A stretch of DNA of 64,000 nt, taken from the NCBI RefSeq assembly GCF_009811755.1, contig NZ_BLIV01000001.1, positions 372,001 to 436,000 on the forward strand, in the 5' to 3' direction. Shown here piece by piece: positions 32,557-40,173 of the stretch; within the stretch, counting starts at the first letter, position 1, and the number at the start of each line of letters is the position of its first letter. This stretch comes from Roseobacter cerasinus (GTDB lineage: Bacteria; Pseudomonadota; Alphaproteobacteria; Rhodobacterales; Rhodobacteraceae). A program made the position numbers and the translations under genes. A model generated the notes under the pieces. That model searched no databases. It saw nothing but the letters and a program-made list of their open reading frames with translations, and was not told the DNA's origin.

Positions 32557-33218
32557 ACATCATCACCAAAACCGACACAGCGGATCAGCATTGGAGCAAG
32601 ATCTGGGACGAGATCGAAGAGGGCTCGAAATGGTTGACGCCTGAGGCGGATGTCAAACGCTGGGCTGAGGAATTGGCAGCGGGCGCTGCCATTCTTGACC
32701 TAGGGGCCGGCGTGGGACGCCACGCGCTGTCTCTGCAAGCTGCGGGTTTCGAGTTGACCGCGCTTGATGCTGCCCCTGAGGGTCTGGCCGAGATCGACAA
32801 GGCGGGCATCGGCGTGAAGACCACGCTTGGCCGCATGGATGACCTGCCGTTCGAGGATGGCGCGTTTGACCACGTGCTCAGCTGGAACGTGATCTATCAT
32901 GGTGATGAAACTGTGCTGCTCAACACGATCAGCGAAGTGCGCCGGGTCCTGAAGCCGGGCGGGACGTTCATGCTGACGATGCTGTCAAAGCGCCGCCTCT
33001 GGATTGACCGTGAAAAGCTCAATGAGCCACGTGAGATTTCCCGTAACACCTGGGTGTTTGATGAAGACGGATCAGACAAGCGTCACCCCCACTACTATTG
33101 TGGCGCAGTGGAGATGCTGGCTCTTTTCCAAGGGTTTGAGGTGATGTGGATGGAGGACCGCGAGCATGAAAAGCCCGGATCCTGGCACTGGCACCTCATC
33201 CTGGAGCGTCAGGCATGA
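32553..33218 (+). CDS. Class I SAM-dependent methyltransferase in the phn operon
   Basis: 221 residues from a TTG at 32553 overlapping phnE (TTGA). Motif I is ILDLGAGVGRHALSL at about residues 47-61, the acidic residue of motif II is in LTALDAAPEGL, and motif IV/post IV is FDHVLSWNVIYH followed by VRRVLKPGG. Small-molecule methyltransferase type. Its substrate is not evident; the operon context suggests modification of a phosphonate-derived intermediate or of an arsenic-like or amine compound. The stop overlaps the phnM ATG. Confidence 0.82.
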   Translation: MNIITKTDTADQHWSKIWDEIEEGSKWLTPEADVKRWAEELAAGAAILDLGAGVGRHALSLQAAGFELTALDAAPEGLAEIDKAGIGVKTTLGRMDDLPFEDGAFDHVLSWNVIYHGDETVLLNTISEVRRVLKPGGTFMLTMLSKRRLWIDREKLNEPREISRNTWVFDEDGSDKRHPHYYCGAVEMLALFQGFEVMWMEDREHEKPGSWHWHLILERQA

Positions 33219-34429
33219 TCCAAACCTTTGTGGGGGCAGAGGTCTACTTGCCCGGCGAGATCGCGGACACAACCGTTACGATGCAGGATGGTCGCATTGT
33301 TGAAATCGGTGGACCGGTTCGGGGCACCCAAATCGGCGCCCGTGACATGATCCTCGCGCCGGCACTGATCGACGTGCATGGCGACGCGTTTGAGCGGCAG
33401 GTCATGCCGCGCCCAGGCGTGTTCTTTCCGATGGAAACCGCCGTTTTGGAAACCGACCGGCAACTTGCCGCGAACGGAATCGCGACGACCTATCACTCCA
33501 TCACGTTAAGCTATGAGCCGGGTCTGCGCAGCGTCGAGCGCGGGCGCACCATGATGCAAGCAATCATGAACTTGGCGCCGCGCTTAATGGTTGAAAACAG
33601 GTTCCAACTCCGTTGGGAAACATTCGCCTTTGAGGCACTGGATACCCTCGACTGGGCGATGGACGCGCCTCTCACGCCGTCTCTTGCCTTCAACGATCAC
33701 CTCTCGATGGCGATGCGCAGCGCCGACACGGTGATGCAGGAGCGCCCCTTTGAGCATAGTCCGGAGTTCAAGATCATGGATCTGAGCGATGCGGCATTGT
33801 TCGAAAAACGCTATCGCAAGCATACAGAAAGGTCGGGCTTGGACTACGACGACCACAAGGCGTTGGTGCACAAGGTCTGGAACCGGCGGGCGGAGGTTGT
33901 GGAAACGCTGCAAAGCGTAGCGGCAAAGGCCCGCGCCAAGGGTATACCGATGCTGAGCCACGATGACACCCAGGCTGAAACACGCCGGTTTTACAACAGC
34001 ATCGGGGCATCCACATCCGAGTTTCCGATGACGATGGGTCCGGTCGAGCAAGCGCGCACCAACGGTGATATGATCGTCTTCGGATCGCCCAATGCGGTAC
34101 GTGGCGGCAGCCATATCGGTTCGCTTGGGGCCGGTGACATGGTTGAAGCGGGCCTGTGTGATGCCCTGGCTTCTGACTACTACTACCCCGCCATGCTGGC
34201 AGCGGTGGACCGTTTGGACCGGGAGAAACGGGCGGATCGGTCGACACTATGGTCGCTTGTGTCGAGCGGTCCGGCGCGGGCCATGGGATTGGATGACCGG
34301 GGCGAAATCGCTGTCGGCAAACGGGCTGACCTTGTGCTGGTAGACTGGCCCAAGGGGCAAACCCCCGCGATCCAAGGGACCTGGGTGGCGGGCCGCGCAG
34401 CCTATCGCGCGATACCGCTCGCTGCATGA
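33215..34429 (+). CDS. phnM: PhnM-like amidohydrolase
   Basis: 404 residues, the normal PhnM length. The metal site shows DVHGDAFERQ (His/Asp), SHDDTQAETRRF, and FGSPNAVRGGSHIG, ALASDYYYPAML near the C-terminus, all PhnM signatures. In C-P lyase pathways PhnM releases pyrophosphate from alpha-D-ribose 1-alkylphosphonate 5-triphosphate. No phnG, H, I, J, K or L lies in this run, so the protein either serves a C-P lyase encoded elsewhere or has another substrate. Overlaps the methyltransferase by ATGA. Confidence 0.85.
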   Translation: MIQTFVGAEVYLPGEIADTTVTMQDGRIVEIGGPVRGTQIGARDMILAPALIDVHGDAFERQVMPRPGVFFPMETAVLETDRQLAANGIATTYHSITLSYEPGLRSVERGRTMMQAIMNLAPRLMVENRFQLRWETFAFEALDTLDWAMDAPLTPSLAFNDHLSMAMRSADTVMQERPFEHSPEFKIMDLSDAALFEKRYRKHTERSGLDYDDHKALVHKVWNRRAEVVETLQSVAAKARAKGIPMLSHDDTQAETRRFYNSIGASTSEFPMTMGPVEQARTNGDMIVFGSPNAVRGGSHIGSLGAGDMVEAGLCDALASDYYYPAMLAAVDRLDREKRADRSTLWSLVSSGPARAMGLDDRGEIAVGKRADLVLVDWPKGQTPAIQGTWVAGRAAYRAIPLAA

Positions 34430-34740
34430 CGTTGAATCGGGACGACGTGCCAGGCCTTGGCCTCGCGATCACGCGGATCATGGGTTTTGGCAGGCTCATG
34501 TACCCCCATGCCAGCGTCTTGTCACGAATGGCGACAGCTTTGGGCCTGAACCAGATTTTCTGCGTTCTCTCAGCAGGGCTTTGCTTTGGAGGTTGCGCCG
34601 CTACGCCGTCCGAACCTCTGAAGGACCACTCCGCTGTCCACCGGTTGTTGGTGGGATCTTCCCGATATGGCATTTCGCCTCAAAGGAGGACTCTTAGCCT
34701 ATCTCAATATCTCAGACCCAAGAAGGGCTCAGACCTATGA
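34426..34740 (+). CDS. Doubtful 104-residue open frame between phnM and the isomerase gene
   Basis: The frame starts at an ATGA overlapping the phnM stop and ends at an ATGA overlapping the next ATG, exactly filling the gap. The protein (TLNRDDVPGLGLAITRIMGFG at the start, then Cys/Gly-rich and Arg-rich) shows no motif I know, and its composition is odd. A strong AAAGGAGG at 34682-34689 inside it has no start codon at the right distance. It may be a real small gene or just decayed DNA that happens to stay open. Confidence 0.3.
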   Translation: MTLNRDDVPGLGLAITRIMGFGRLMYPHASVLSRMATALGLNQIFCVLSAGLCFGGCAATPSEPLKDHSAVHRLLVGSSRYGISPQRRTLSLSQYLRPKKGSDL

Positions 34741-35552
34741 CACCGCTTAAAGTCGGTGCTTGCCTGGCACCACATGAAATTGGCGATCACCGCGATTGGC
34801 TTTTTGACGCCGACCGCGACATCGAGTTGCAAGGCTTTAGCACCCACCAAGACCTCGCGCTTGAGTTTGAAGACCGCATTGCCGCCTCGAAAGCGGCGCT
34901 GACGGGGTTTCGTGGACGGCTGGGGATGCACGGGCCTTACGAGGGGCTGGACATGGACAACAAGGACCCTGAAGTCCGCCCCATCATCACCGCGCGCTAC
35001 CTCAAAGCACTTGAGGCCGCCGAGCGGGTCGGTGCGCGGCAAATGGTGCTGCACTCGCCCCTCACCCGCTGGTACGAATGGAATCGTCTCAACAAGCCGA
35101 ACTATTGGGACACCAAGCTGGCCCGCATCCATGATGTGATGATGCCCGTGATCAAAGCGGCAGAGACGGCTGGGATCACCCTGGTGATCGAAAACATTCT
35201 GGATGTGGACCCGGCAAGCAGGCGGGCCATGGTCGACAGCTTTGAAAGTGACGCTATTGCCCTTTCCATCGACACAGGCCATGCGCATCTAGCGCGCCGC
35301 ATGTCAGGCGCGCCACCAGTGGATTACTTTGTCCGGGATGCCAGCGACCAGCTGCGACACGTGCACCTGCAAGACCTGGACGGCCACGCCGACCGGCACT
35401 GGGCGCCCGGCGAGGGTGAGATCCACTGGCAAGAGGTGTTTCGTGCCTTGTCCGAATGCGCATCCGACCCGCATCTGGTCCTGGAGCTTCGCCGCAAGTC
35501 GGACATCCCGCAGGGGTTTACTTATTTGAAGCGCCTTGGGTTGGTGATGTAA
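34737..35552 (+). CDS. Sugar phosphate isomerase/epimerase-like TIM-barrel protein
   Basis: 271 residues of the AP-endonuclease-2/xylose-isomerase-like family. Metal-site positions are visible: MHGPYEGLD, LHSPLTRW, VIENILDVDP (Glu), SIDTGHAHLA (Asp-x-x-His) and HVHLQDLDGHADRHWAPGEGE. Members isomerise or epimerise sugars or act on sugar phosphates. Downstream of phnM it could process a ribose-phosphate product. An AAGGG lies 11 bp before the ATG. Confidence 0.75.
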   Translation: MTPLKVGACLAPHEIGDHRDWLFDADRDIELQGFSTHQDLALEFEDRIAASKAALTGFRGRLGMHGPYEGLDMDNKDPEVRPIITARYLKALEAAERVGARQMVLHSPLTRWYEWNRLNKPNYWDTKLARIHDVMMPVIKAAETAGITLVIENILDVDPASRRAMVDSFESDAIALSIDTGHAHLARRMSGAPPVDYFVRDASDQLRHVHLQDLDGHADRHWAPGEGEIHWQEVFRALSECASDPHLVLELRRKSDIPQGFTYLKRLGLVM

Positions 35553-35555
35553 CTG

Positions 35556-36365
35556 ATGACCCGACAGCAGACCCGCACGCCTGACGACCTGAAAGGCACG
35601 TCCTTTATGGCAGCTGAGGTTGCCGATCTTTATCGGCATCGGCCGCCTTATGCCGACGGAGCCTATGCCTTTGTGTTGGATAAGGCGCCCTCGTGCGGTC
35701 GATTGCTCGACCTGGGGTGTGGTGAGGGTAAGATCGCGCGGCCTATGGCCAAATACTTTGACCAGGTCGTTGCCGTTGATCCATCTGCAAACATGATCAA
35801 CTTGGGCAAGTCCCTCGACAATGGCGATGCTGCAAACATTCATTGGCTGTGCGCCAAAGCAGAAGATGCTGCACTGCATGGCCGGTTCGATCTGGTGACC
35901 TTTGCATCTAGCATCCACTGGATGGACCCGGTGGTACTGTTCAACAAACTGCAACACCATCTTGTCCCCAATCATCTCATTGCGATCGTCGTCGGGGACG
36001 ACCCGTTTGAGCCCGCATGGGCGCCGGAGTTCCGGGCCTTTCTGGAAAAATGGGTGCCCAAAGCGACAGGGCGACCGTTTGGTTCACAAGAATGGCAATC
36101 TTCGCGCACGCGGCACCTGGATTTCGTGGACGTTGTCCAAGCACGCGACTTTGTCTCTGATCCGTTTGAGCAGACGATCGACAGTTTCGTGCTGTGCCAG
36201 CAGTCGCGAAACACTTTTGCCCGCTCGAAGCTGGGTAGCCAAGCCTGTGACTTTGAAACTGAGCTTGGGCGGCTGCTTGAAGGGCATACGAACGACCGTG
36301 GCATGCTGTCATATCGAGTAAAGACCCATGTCACTTTGGCGAGACTTGGTACACCGGAAGCCTGA
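35556..36365 (+). CDS. Class I SAM-dependent methyltransferase 2 of the phn operon
   Basis: 269 residues, 3 bp after the isomerase stop. Motif I is LLDLGCGEGKIARPM near residue 50, then VVAVDPSANMI and FDLVTFASSIHWMD (the HWMD block typical of the Methyltransf_11/UbiE-like group that includes many unassigned enzymes). Unrelated in sequence to the first methyltransferase of the operon. It ends just before a strong hairpin, so it is probably the last gene. Confidence 0.8.
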   Translation: MTRQQTRTPDDLKGTSFMAAEVADLYRHRPPYADGAYAFVLDKAPSCGRLLDLGCGEGKIARPMAKYFDQVVAVDPSANMINLGKSLDNGDAANIHWLCAKAEDAALHGRFDLVTFASSIHWMDPVVLFNKLQHHLVPNHLIAIVVGDDPFEPAWAPEFRAFLEKWVPKATGRPFGSQEWQSSRTRHLDFVDVVQARDFVSDPFEQTIDSFVLCQQSRNTFARSKLGSQACDFETELGRLLEGHTNDRGMLSYRVKTHVTLARLGTPEA

Positions 36366-36374
36366 CACCCCAAG

Positions 36375-36398
36375 GAGGGCGCGTTTCCGCGCGCCCTC
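36375..36398 (+). terminator. Hairpin terminator after the phn operon
   Basis: A perfect 9-bp GC-rich stem GAGGGCGCG / CGCGCCCTC with a 6-nt loop, 9 bp after the last stop and just before the end of the convergent small gene at 36409. The T tract is weak, so it may work in both directions or as a stabilising end. Confidence 0.7.
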
Positions 36399-36408
36399 AA
36401 CCGGTAAA

Positions 36409-36723
36409 TCAGCCGTGGGGCATACCCGCGATGGGCGACAGCGCCTCGCCCATGGCCACGATGCACCGTTTACCGTCCGCATATGTGATGATCAGGGTCC
36501 ACTCACCCTCCGCATTCTCCCAAAGCTCCATGACCTCATCTGGGCCCCGCAGCCCGGCCCAAGCCCGGTGCGCACGATATCGAGTTTCCAGCCTGTGGCG
36601 CATGTCTTCGCCTGAGGCGCAAAGGATATGCGCGATGGGCCCGCTACTGGCTGCGACCGGGCCGGCTTGCCCAAGGAGTGCAGCGACAATAATAGTGACG
36701 ACTGATACACAAGCGCGGTTCAT
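36409..36723 (-). CDS. Small secreted protein of unknown function
   Basis: 104 residues from the ATG at 36723. An N-terminal signal peptide (NRACVSVVTIIVAALLGQ, ending PVAAS) is followed by a small domain with two Cys (ILCASGED, GKRCIVAM) and a central AWAGLRGPDEVMELWENAEG. The frame is open 14 codons further upstream, but the signal peptide starts at this ATG. It is likely periplasmic. I do not know the family. Confidence 0.65.
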   Translation of the reverse strand: MNRACVSVVTIIVAALLGQAGPVAASSGPIAHILCASGEDMRHRLETRYRAHRAWAGLRGPDEVMELWENAEGEWTLIITYADGKRCIVAMGEALSPIAGMPHG

Positions 36724-37051
36724 AACGGGGGTAGCCTGGTGCGATCTATGGCACCTCACGCTCACGTAGGGCTGTCAGAATGCCCTCTAGCGGGTCTCGT
36801 TAAGGTTACCGCGAAAACCTCTGGAGGGGCCACGCTGGCGCTTCTGAGACGATCCATCAAACCGTTATCGCGCTGCCCAACTTGGGCTACGCTGTAGACT
36901 TATCTTCTTTGAGGTCTTAGCATTCGATTGCGACTGTCGATAACAAAGAAGGACTACGACGTCGGCTGAATTCGACATTTCTGTTATCGGTCGCCTTATC
37001 CCAGTCTTTTGTTGGCAGCGCGTTGGATAGATAGTTAAAGAAAGCACTTTC

Positions 37052-37387
37052 ATGAACAGAATTGCTAACCGGATAAGCAAACCCAGTTTATTTGCGGCGT
37101 CGATCTGTATTGTTCTCGCGGCCTGCAGCAACGAAACGCCCTCTGTCTCGGGATCAGAAGCGGACTCAAGAAGAATTGCCGCTCTGTGCGGAGGGGGCTT
37201 TTCTGACTCCACAAAGGCCTCATTGGCTGCAGTCATTGAAAAGGCCAAAGCGTCCGGAGAAATCTCCGCTGAGGTGGAAAGAGACCTTCGAACAGCATTG
37301 CTCAGTTCACCCGCAGTTACCGAAAAAAACATCGTGGAACTGTACAACTTATTTCTGGGCTGCGTGAGAGAACAGACGGGCTTGTGA
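37052..37387 (+). CDS. Small lipoprotein A of the TIR block
   Basis: 111 residues. A lipobox IVLAAC puts the lipidated Cys at about residue 29. The mature part has CGGGFSDSTKASLAAVIEK, SGEISAEVERDLRTALL and YNLFLGCVREQ. The next gene encodes a paralogous domain with the same order (C-x-x-G, AEISAE, YLDCVERR). The stop overlaps the next GTG by 4 bp, so the two form a pair. No known enzyme motif. The 286-bp leader upstream holds no gene. Confidence 0.7.
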   Translation: MNRIANRISKPSLFAASICIVLAACSNETPSVSGSEADSRRIAALCGGGFSDSTKASLAAVIEKAKASGEISAEVERDLRTALLSSPAVTEKNIVELYNLFLGCVREQTGL

Positions 37388-38079
37388 AGAACTTCTGGTC
37401 GTCAGCTGCTGCGCTTCTTTTAGTCGGATGTACCCAAACTTCGGAACCTGACGAAACCATCGGTACGAAGCCACTAGTCTCGGATGCGACTGCGAACACA
37501 ATTGGCGTATGCAGCGCCGGTTTAAGTTCGGATAGTGAGAAACGTCTTCAGGCCGCTGTCGATCTAACATCAGCGGAGATCAGCGCTGAGTCTCGCGAAG
37601 CCATTAGAGGAATCATCTTTGAAGATCCGACCCTGGATAGCGAGGCCCGGGTTCAAGTATTTAGGTCATATCTTGACTGCGTTGAACGCCGGTTCGAGGA
37701 GCAGCGATTGGTGCAGCGTAGCCTCCCGATCGACGCCACACGTCTGGTTTTAATCGACAACAACGCGACTAGTTGGTCAGAGTTCCGGGGGCGCCAGCCA
37801 AGAGGAAGTTTGACGAAACTCAACTGGGTCGCAGATTTCGAGATTGACTACGTAAACGAGGGCCCTCGCGCTGTTTCTTGTAAGGCGGTTGCAACCGGAC
37901 TTCATGTTCGCCGTTTCACAGGGCAGAGGATTGCTCGAGGACAGTCGTTATCTGCACGCTTTGTTCTTAAGCCTGGAGATCGATACGTGTTCCGCGGAAG
38001 CGTAGGCGCGCCAGGGTCCACCAATGCTTCTGAAATGGTCACGCTATCAGACGAACTATCTTGTGCGTATGTCTCTTGA
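37384..38079 (+). CDS. Lipoprotein B of the TIR block (paralogue with C-terminal extension)
   Basis: 231 residues from a GTG that overlaps the previous stop (GTGA). Lipobox LLLVGC gives Cys16. Residues 40-105 repeat the domain of lipoprotein A (CSAGLSSDSEKRLQAAVD, SAEISAESREAIRGI, YLDCVERRFEE). Residues 110-231 form an added beta-rich domain with LIDNNATSW and VLKPGDRYVFRG. It probably sits on the outer membrane or in the periplasm with lipoprotein A. The TIR gene follows 71 bp downstream. Confidence 0.7.
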   Translation: MKNFWSSAAALLLVGCTQTSEPDETIGTKPLVSDATANTIGVCSAGLSSDSEKRLQAAVDLTSAEISAESREAIRGIIFEDPTLDSEARVQVFRSYLDCVERRFEEQRLVQRSLPIDATRLVLIDNNATSWSEFRGRQPRGSLTKLNWVADFEIDYVNEGPRAVSCKAVATGLHVRRFTGQRIARGQSLSARFVLKPGDRYVFRGSVGAPGSTNASEMVTLSDELSCAYVS

Positions 38080-38150
38080 TGATGTGGCTTGGAGCCTTTT
38101 AGAAATCACTTTCTTATGCGTTACTAGAAGGTAGGCTGAAGGGATCTGCT

Positions 38151-39014
38151 ATGACGAAGCGCGTTTTCATTTCTTACTGTCGGGAGGACAAGGCGGCAAT
38201 TAAGCGTCTCGAAGAAGACCTCCAAAGACTCGGCATTCTCACTTGGATCGATCGGAACGAAATAGCGGCCGGCACGCGTTGGAAAGCCGCTATTCGTGAC
38301 GCTATTCGCGATGGCTCCGGTTTCTTGGCTTGCTTTTCAAGCGTGCTCACTAACAAGGACCGAAGCTTTATGAACTCTGAGCTGAGAATTGCGGCTGAAA
38401 TGCTTCAGGAGTACCCGGACAGCCGTGCTTGGTTTGTACCTATCAAACTGGATGAGTGTGATATTCCGGCGCTGGCGATTGGCGGAGGAGAGACGCTTCA
38501 CGACCTTCAATGGGTCGACCTAGCCGACGACTGGGACGGTGGCGTAGCAAGGATACATGCTGTCTTTGCTGAGCGTTTCCCGGGAGTTATCAATGAAGAG
38601 ATTTATGGCGATAATGAGCAAGCTTGGAAGTCAATCTTGAGAAGGTTAAGTGAACTTCAGGCCACAGGCGAAGTCCTTTGGCGTCACGTCAACGAAGATA
38701 CGCTTCATGACTTTTTGAAAGCCTTTGCTCGGGCAAACTCAGTGATTGAGGAGCATGCCGACGTATTCGCCCAGTCGGAGTTTTCAGAGCTCAATTCGTT
38801 GATGGAAGCTCTTTCGCGATACAAATTTGGTAAGATCAGATTGCACGGAATGCGAAAGGCACGCAACATTCGGAGGCCACGCGAATGGGACGTCAGAGAC
38901 TTGCGTTACCAAGTCGAAGAGAACCACAAGTCACTCAAGAAATTTCAGACACAACTTTCTACTCTAGAGCAGGAGATTGTTAGGGTTTCCGCAGCTTATC
39001 AGAGTGCTGCGTAG
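38151..39014 (+). CDS. TIR-domain protein
   Basis: 287 residues. The N-terminal TIR domain (residues 3-150) starts KRVFISYCREDKAAIKRLEEDL with the box-2-like ARNEIAA equivalent (WIDRNEIAAGTRW) and the conserved Glu77 in FMNSELRIA, the position of the NADase glutamate in bacterial and SARM1-type TIRs. Residues 160-287 are mostly helical and end in a coiled coil, with no enzyme motif. Bacterial TIR proteins hydrolyse NAD or make cyclic ADPR signals in phage defence or host interaction. The gene follows two paired lipoproteins and is less GC-rich than its flanks. The partner domain cannot be named. Confidence 0.8.
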   Translation: MTKRVFISYCREDKAAIKRLEEDLQRLGILTWIDRNEIAAGTRWKAAIRDAIRDGSGFLACFSSVLTNKDRSFMNSELRIAAEMLQEYPDSRAWFVPIKLDECDIPALAIGGGETLHDLQWVDLADDWDGGVARIHAVFAERFPGVINEEIYGDNEQAWKSILRRLSELQATGEVLWRHVNEDTLHDFLKAFARANSVIEEHADVFAQSEFSELNSLMEALSRYKFGKIRLHGMRKARNIRRPREWDVRDLRYQVEENHKSLKKFQTQLSTLEQEIVRVSAAYQSAA

Positions 39015-39329
39015 CTCTCCTCTGATAAACTAAACCAGTCGTTCAAGGCGTGCTCGCGGACGAAAGCTCAGTCCCGCACTACCGACCTTTGGCTCACGCT
39101 GGACGAAGGACAGCATTCTACGGTACCGACTGCGTGGTTTGTTGGTGTTGACCGAGACCCATGATGAAGGCCAAGAACCTGTGGTTCGAGAGCGATAGTG
39201 TCAATATCAACCAGTAATTCGACAGATCGTTTCCGCTCCAGCTCTGTGATCTTAACACACGATTAAGGAACGCAACTCTATTAGGCTTCAACGGCAGGAC
39301 GAATTTGGACGGGAAAAGGGGATCCACAG
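39015..39329. other. Gene-free spacer after the TIR gene
   Basis: About 315 bp with no coding frame of interest, no clear terminator and no repeat. A short AAGGGGA near its right end serves as ribosome-binding site for the next lipoprotein. Confidence 0.4.
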
Positions 39330-39629
39330 ATGCGCGCGATGGTCTTTGGTTTGGGAGTTTTGGTCATTGCTGGATGCAGCACGGAACTCACGCCAGCAGC
39401 GCAACAAGTGCGCCAGATCTCAACGGTTACAACGGATGGGTGTGAGTTTCTTGGTCCTGTGTCCGCGTCAGAACACTTCGGGATATCAGCGGCTGGAAAC
39501 ACCGGCAGTGCCATGAACAAGGCTAGGAATGACGTAGCAGCCAGAGGCGGTAACGCGTTTGTCTTGACCAACACCAGTTCGAACGAAGACGGCACAATCG
39601 TTCAGGTCGACGCCTACCGGTGCCCCTGA
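39330..39629 (+). CDS. DUF4156-like lipoprotein
   Basis: 99 residues. Lipobox VLVIAGC near residue 16, then GCEFLGPVSASEHFGIS, NKARNDVAARGGNAFVL and a terminal YRC. This pattern matches DUF4156, a small domain of envelope lipoproteins related to RcsF-like envelope sensors, with two Cys that may form a disulphide. AAGGGGA precedes the ATG. It stands alone, rightward, between the TIR gene and tRNA-Arg. Function not assigned. Confidence 0.72.
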   Translation: MRAMVFGLGVLVIAGCSTELTPAAQQVRQISTVTTDGCEFLGPVSASEHFGISAAGNTGSAMNKARNDVAARGGNAFVLTNTSSNEDGTIVQVDAYRCP

Positions 39630-39995
39630 TCAATCTGAAGCACCGGCCGCTTTTGCAGCTTATGCGCTTTGTCGGGCCTCTGCCTCAAGCTGCCGCTGCA
39701 TCCGGTCCGCATCTCTCTTGGCACGCGCTCGCTTACGGCGCTGTTCGTTGTCCAGAAGCCGCTTCCGCTTCTCCGGCGCTTGCAGTAGCCGCGGCACCGG
39801 ATGCTGCAGCAAGCCCGATCAACAGGCGGCGACGGTTCAATCCAGTGTTCATGTCATTTCCTTCTCTGGTTTGGCCCAGGATCGGGCTAGAGGAAGAATG
39901 ACAGGCAAACTACATTCTAGTGGTGGGAAAATCGGCGGGATCATATCGCCGGATCACCTTAAGATGCTGTTCTTTGTGTATCTTTTAGGGTGCAG

Positions 39996-40072
39996 TGGCG
40001 GACCGAGGAGGATTCGAACCCCCGACCCCTTGATTCGTAGTCAAGTACTCTATCCAGCTGAGCTATCGGTCC
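39996..40072 (-). tRNA. tRNA-Arg (anticodon ACG)
   Basis: A 77-nt gene with encoded CCA. The acceptor stem is GGACCGA / TCGGTCC. The anticodon stem CTTGA / TCAAG surrounds CTACGAA with anticodon ACG, and the T arm is GGGGG-TTCGAAT-CCTCC. It reads leftward, so its 3' end faces the lipoprotein/TIR block. No copy of the 3' end is seen elsewhere in the window, so integration there is not shown. Confidence 0.95.
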
Positions 40073-40173
40073 ACTACCGCGCGGTTTAGTGCCGTGTGAC
40101 GGGTTATGCAAGCCCAATTGGTCCAAAAATGATCCCCACCGCAGAAACGCTGCAAAGCCGCGTGCCACTGCGC

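Noticed and set aside
39620-39901. 93-codon Pro/Ala-rich frame downstream of the DUF4156 lipoprotein, and short minus-strand frames with a basic coiled stretch
   Set aside because: None has a ribosome site, a motif or support from position; composition alone is not evidence.
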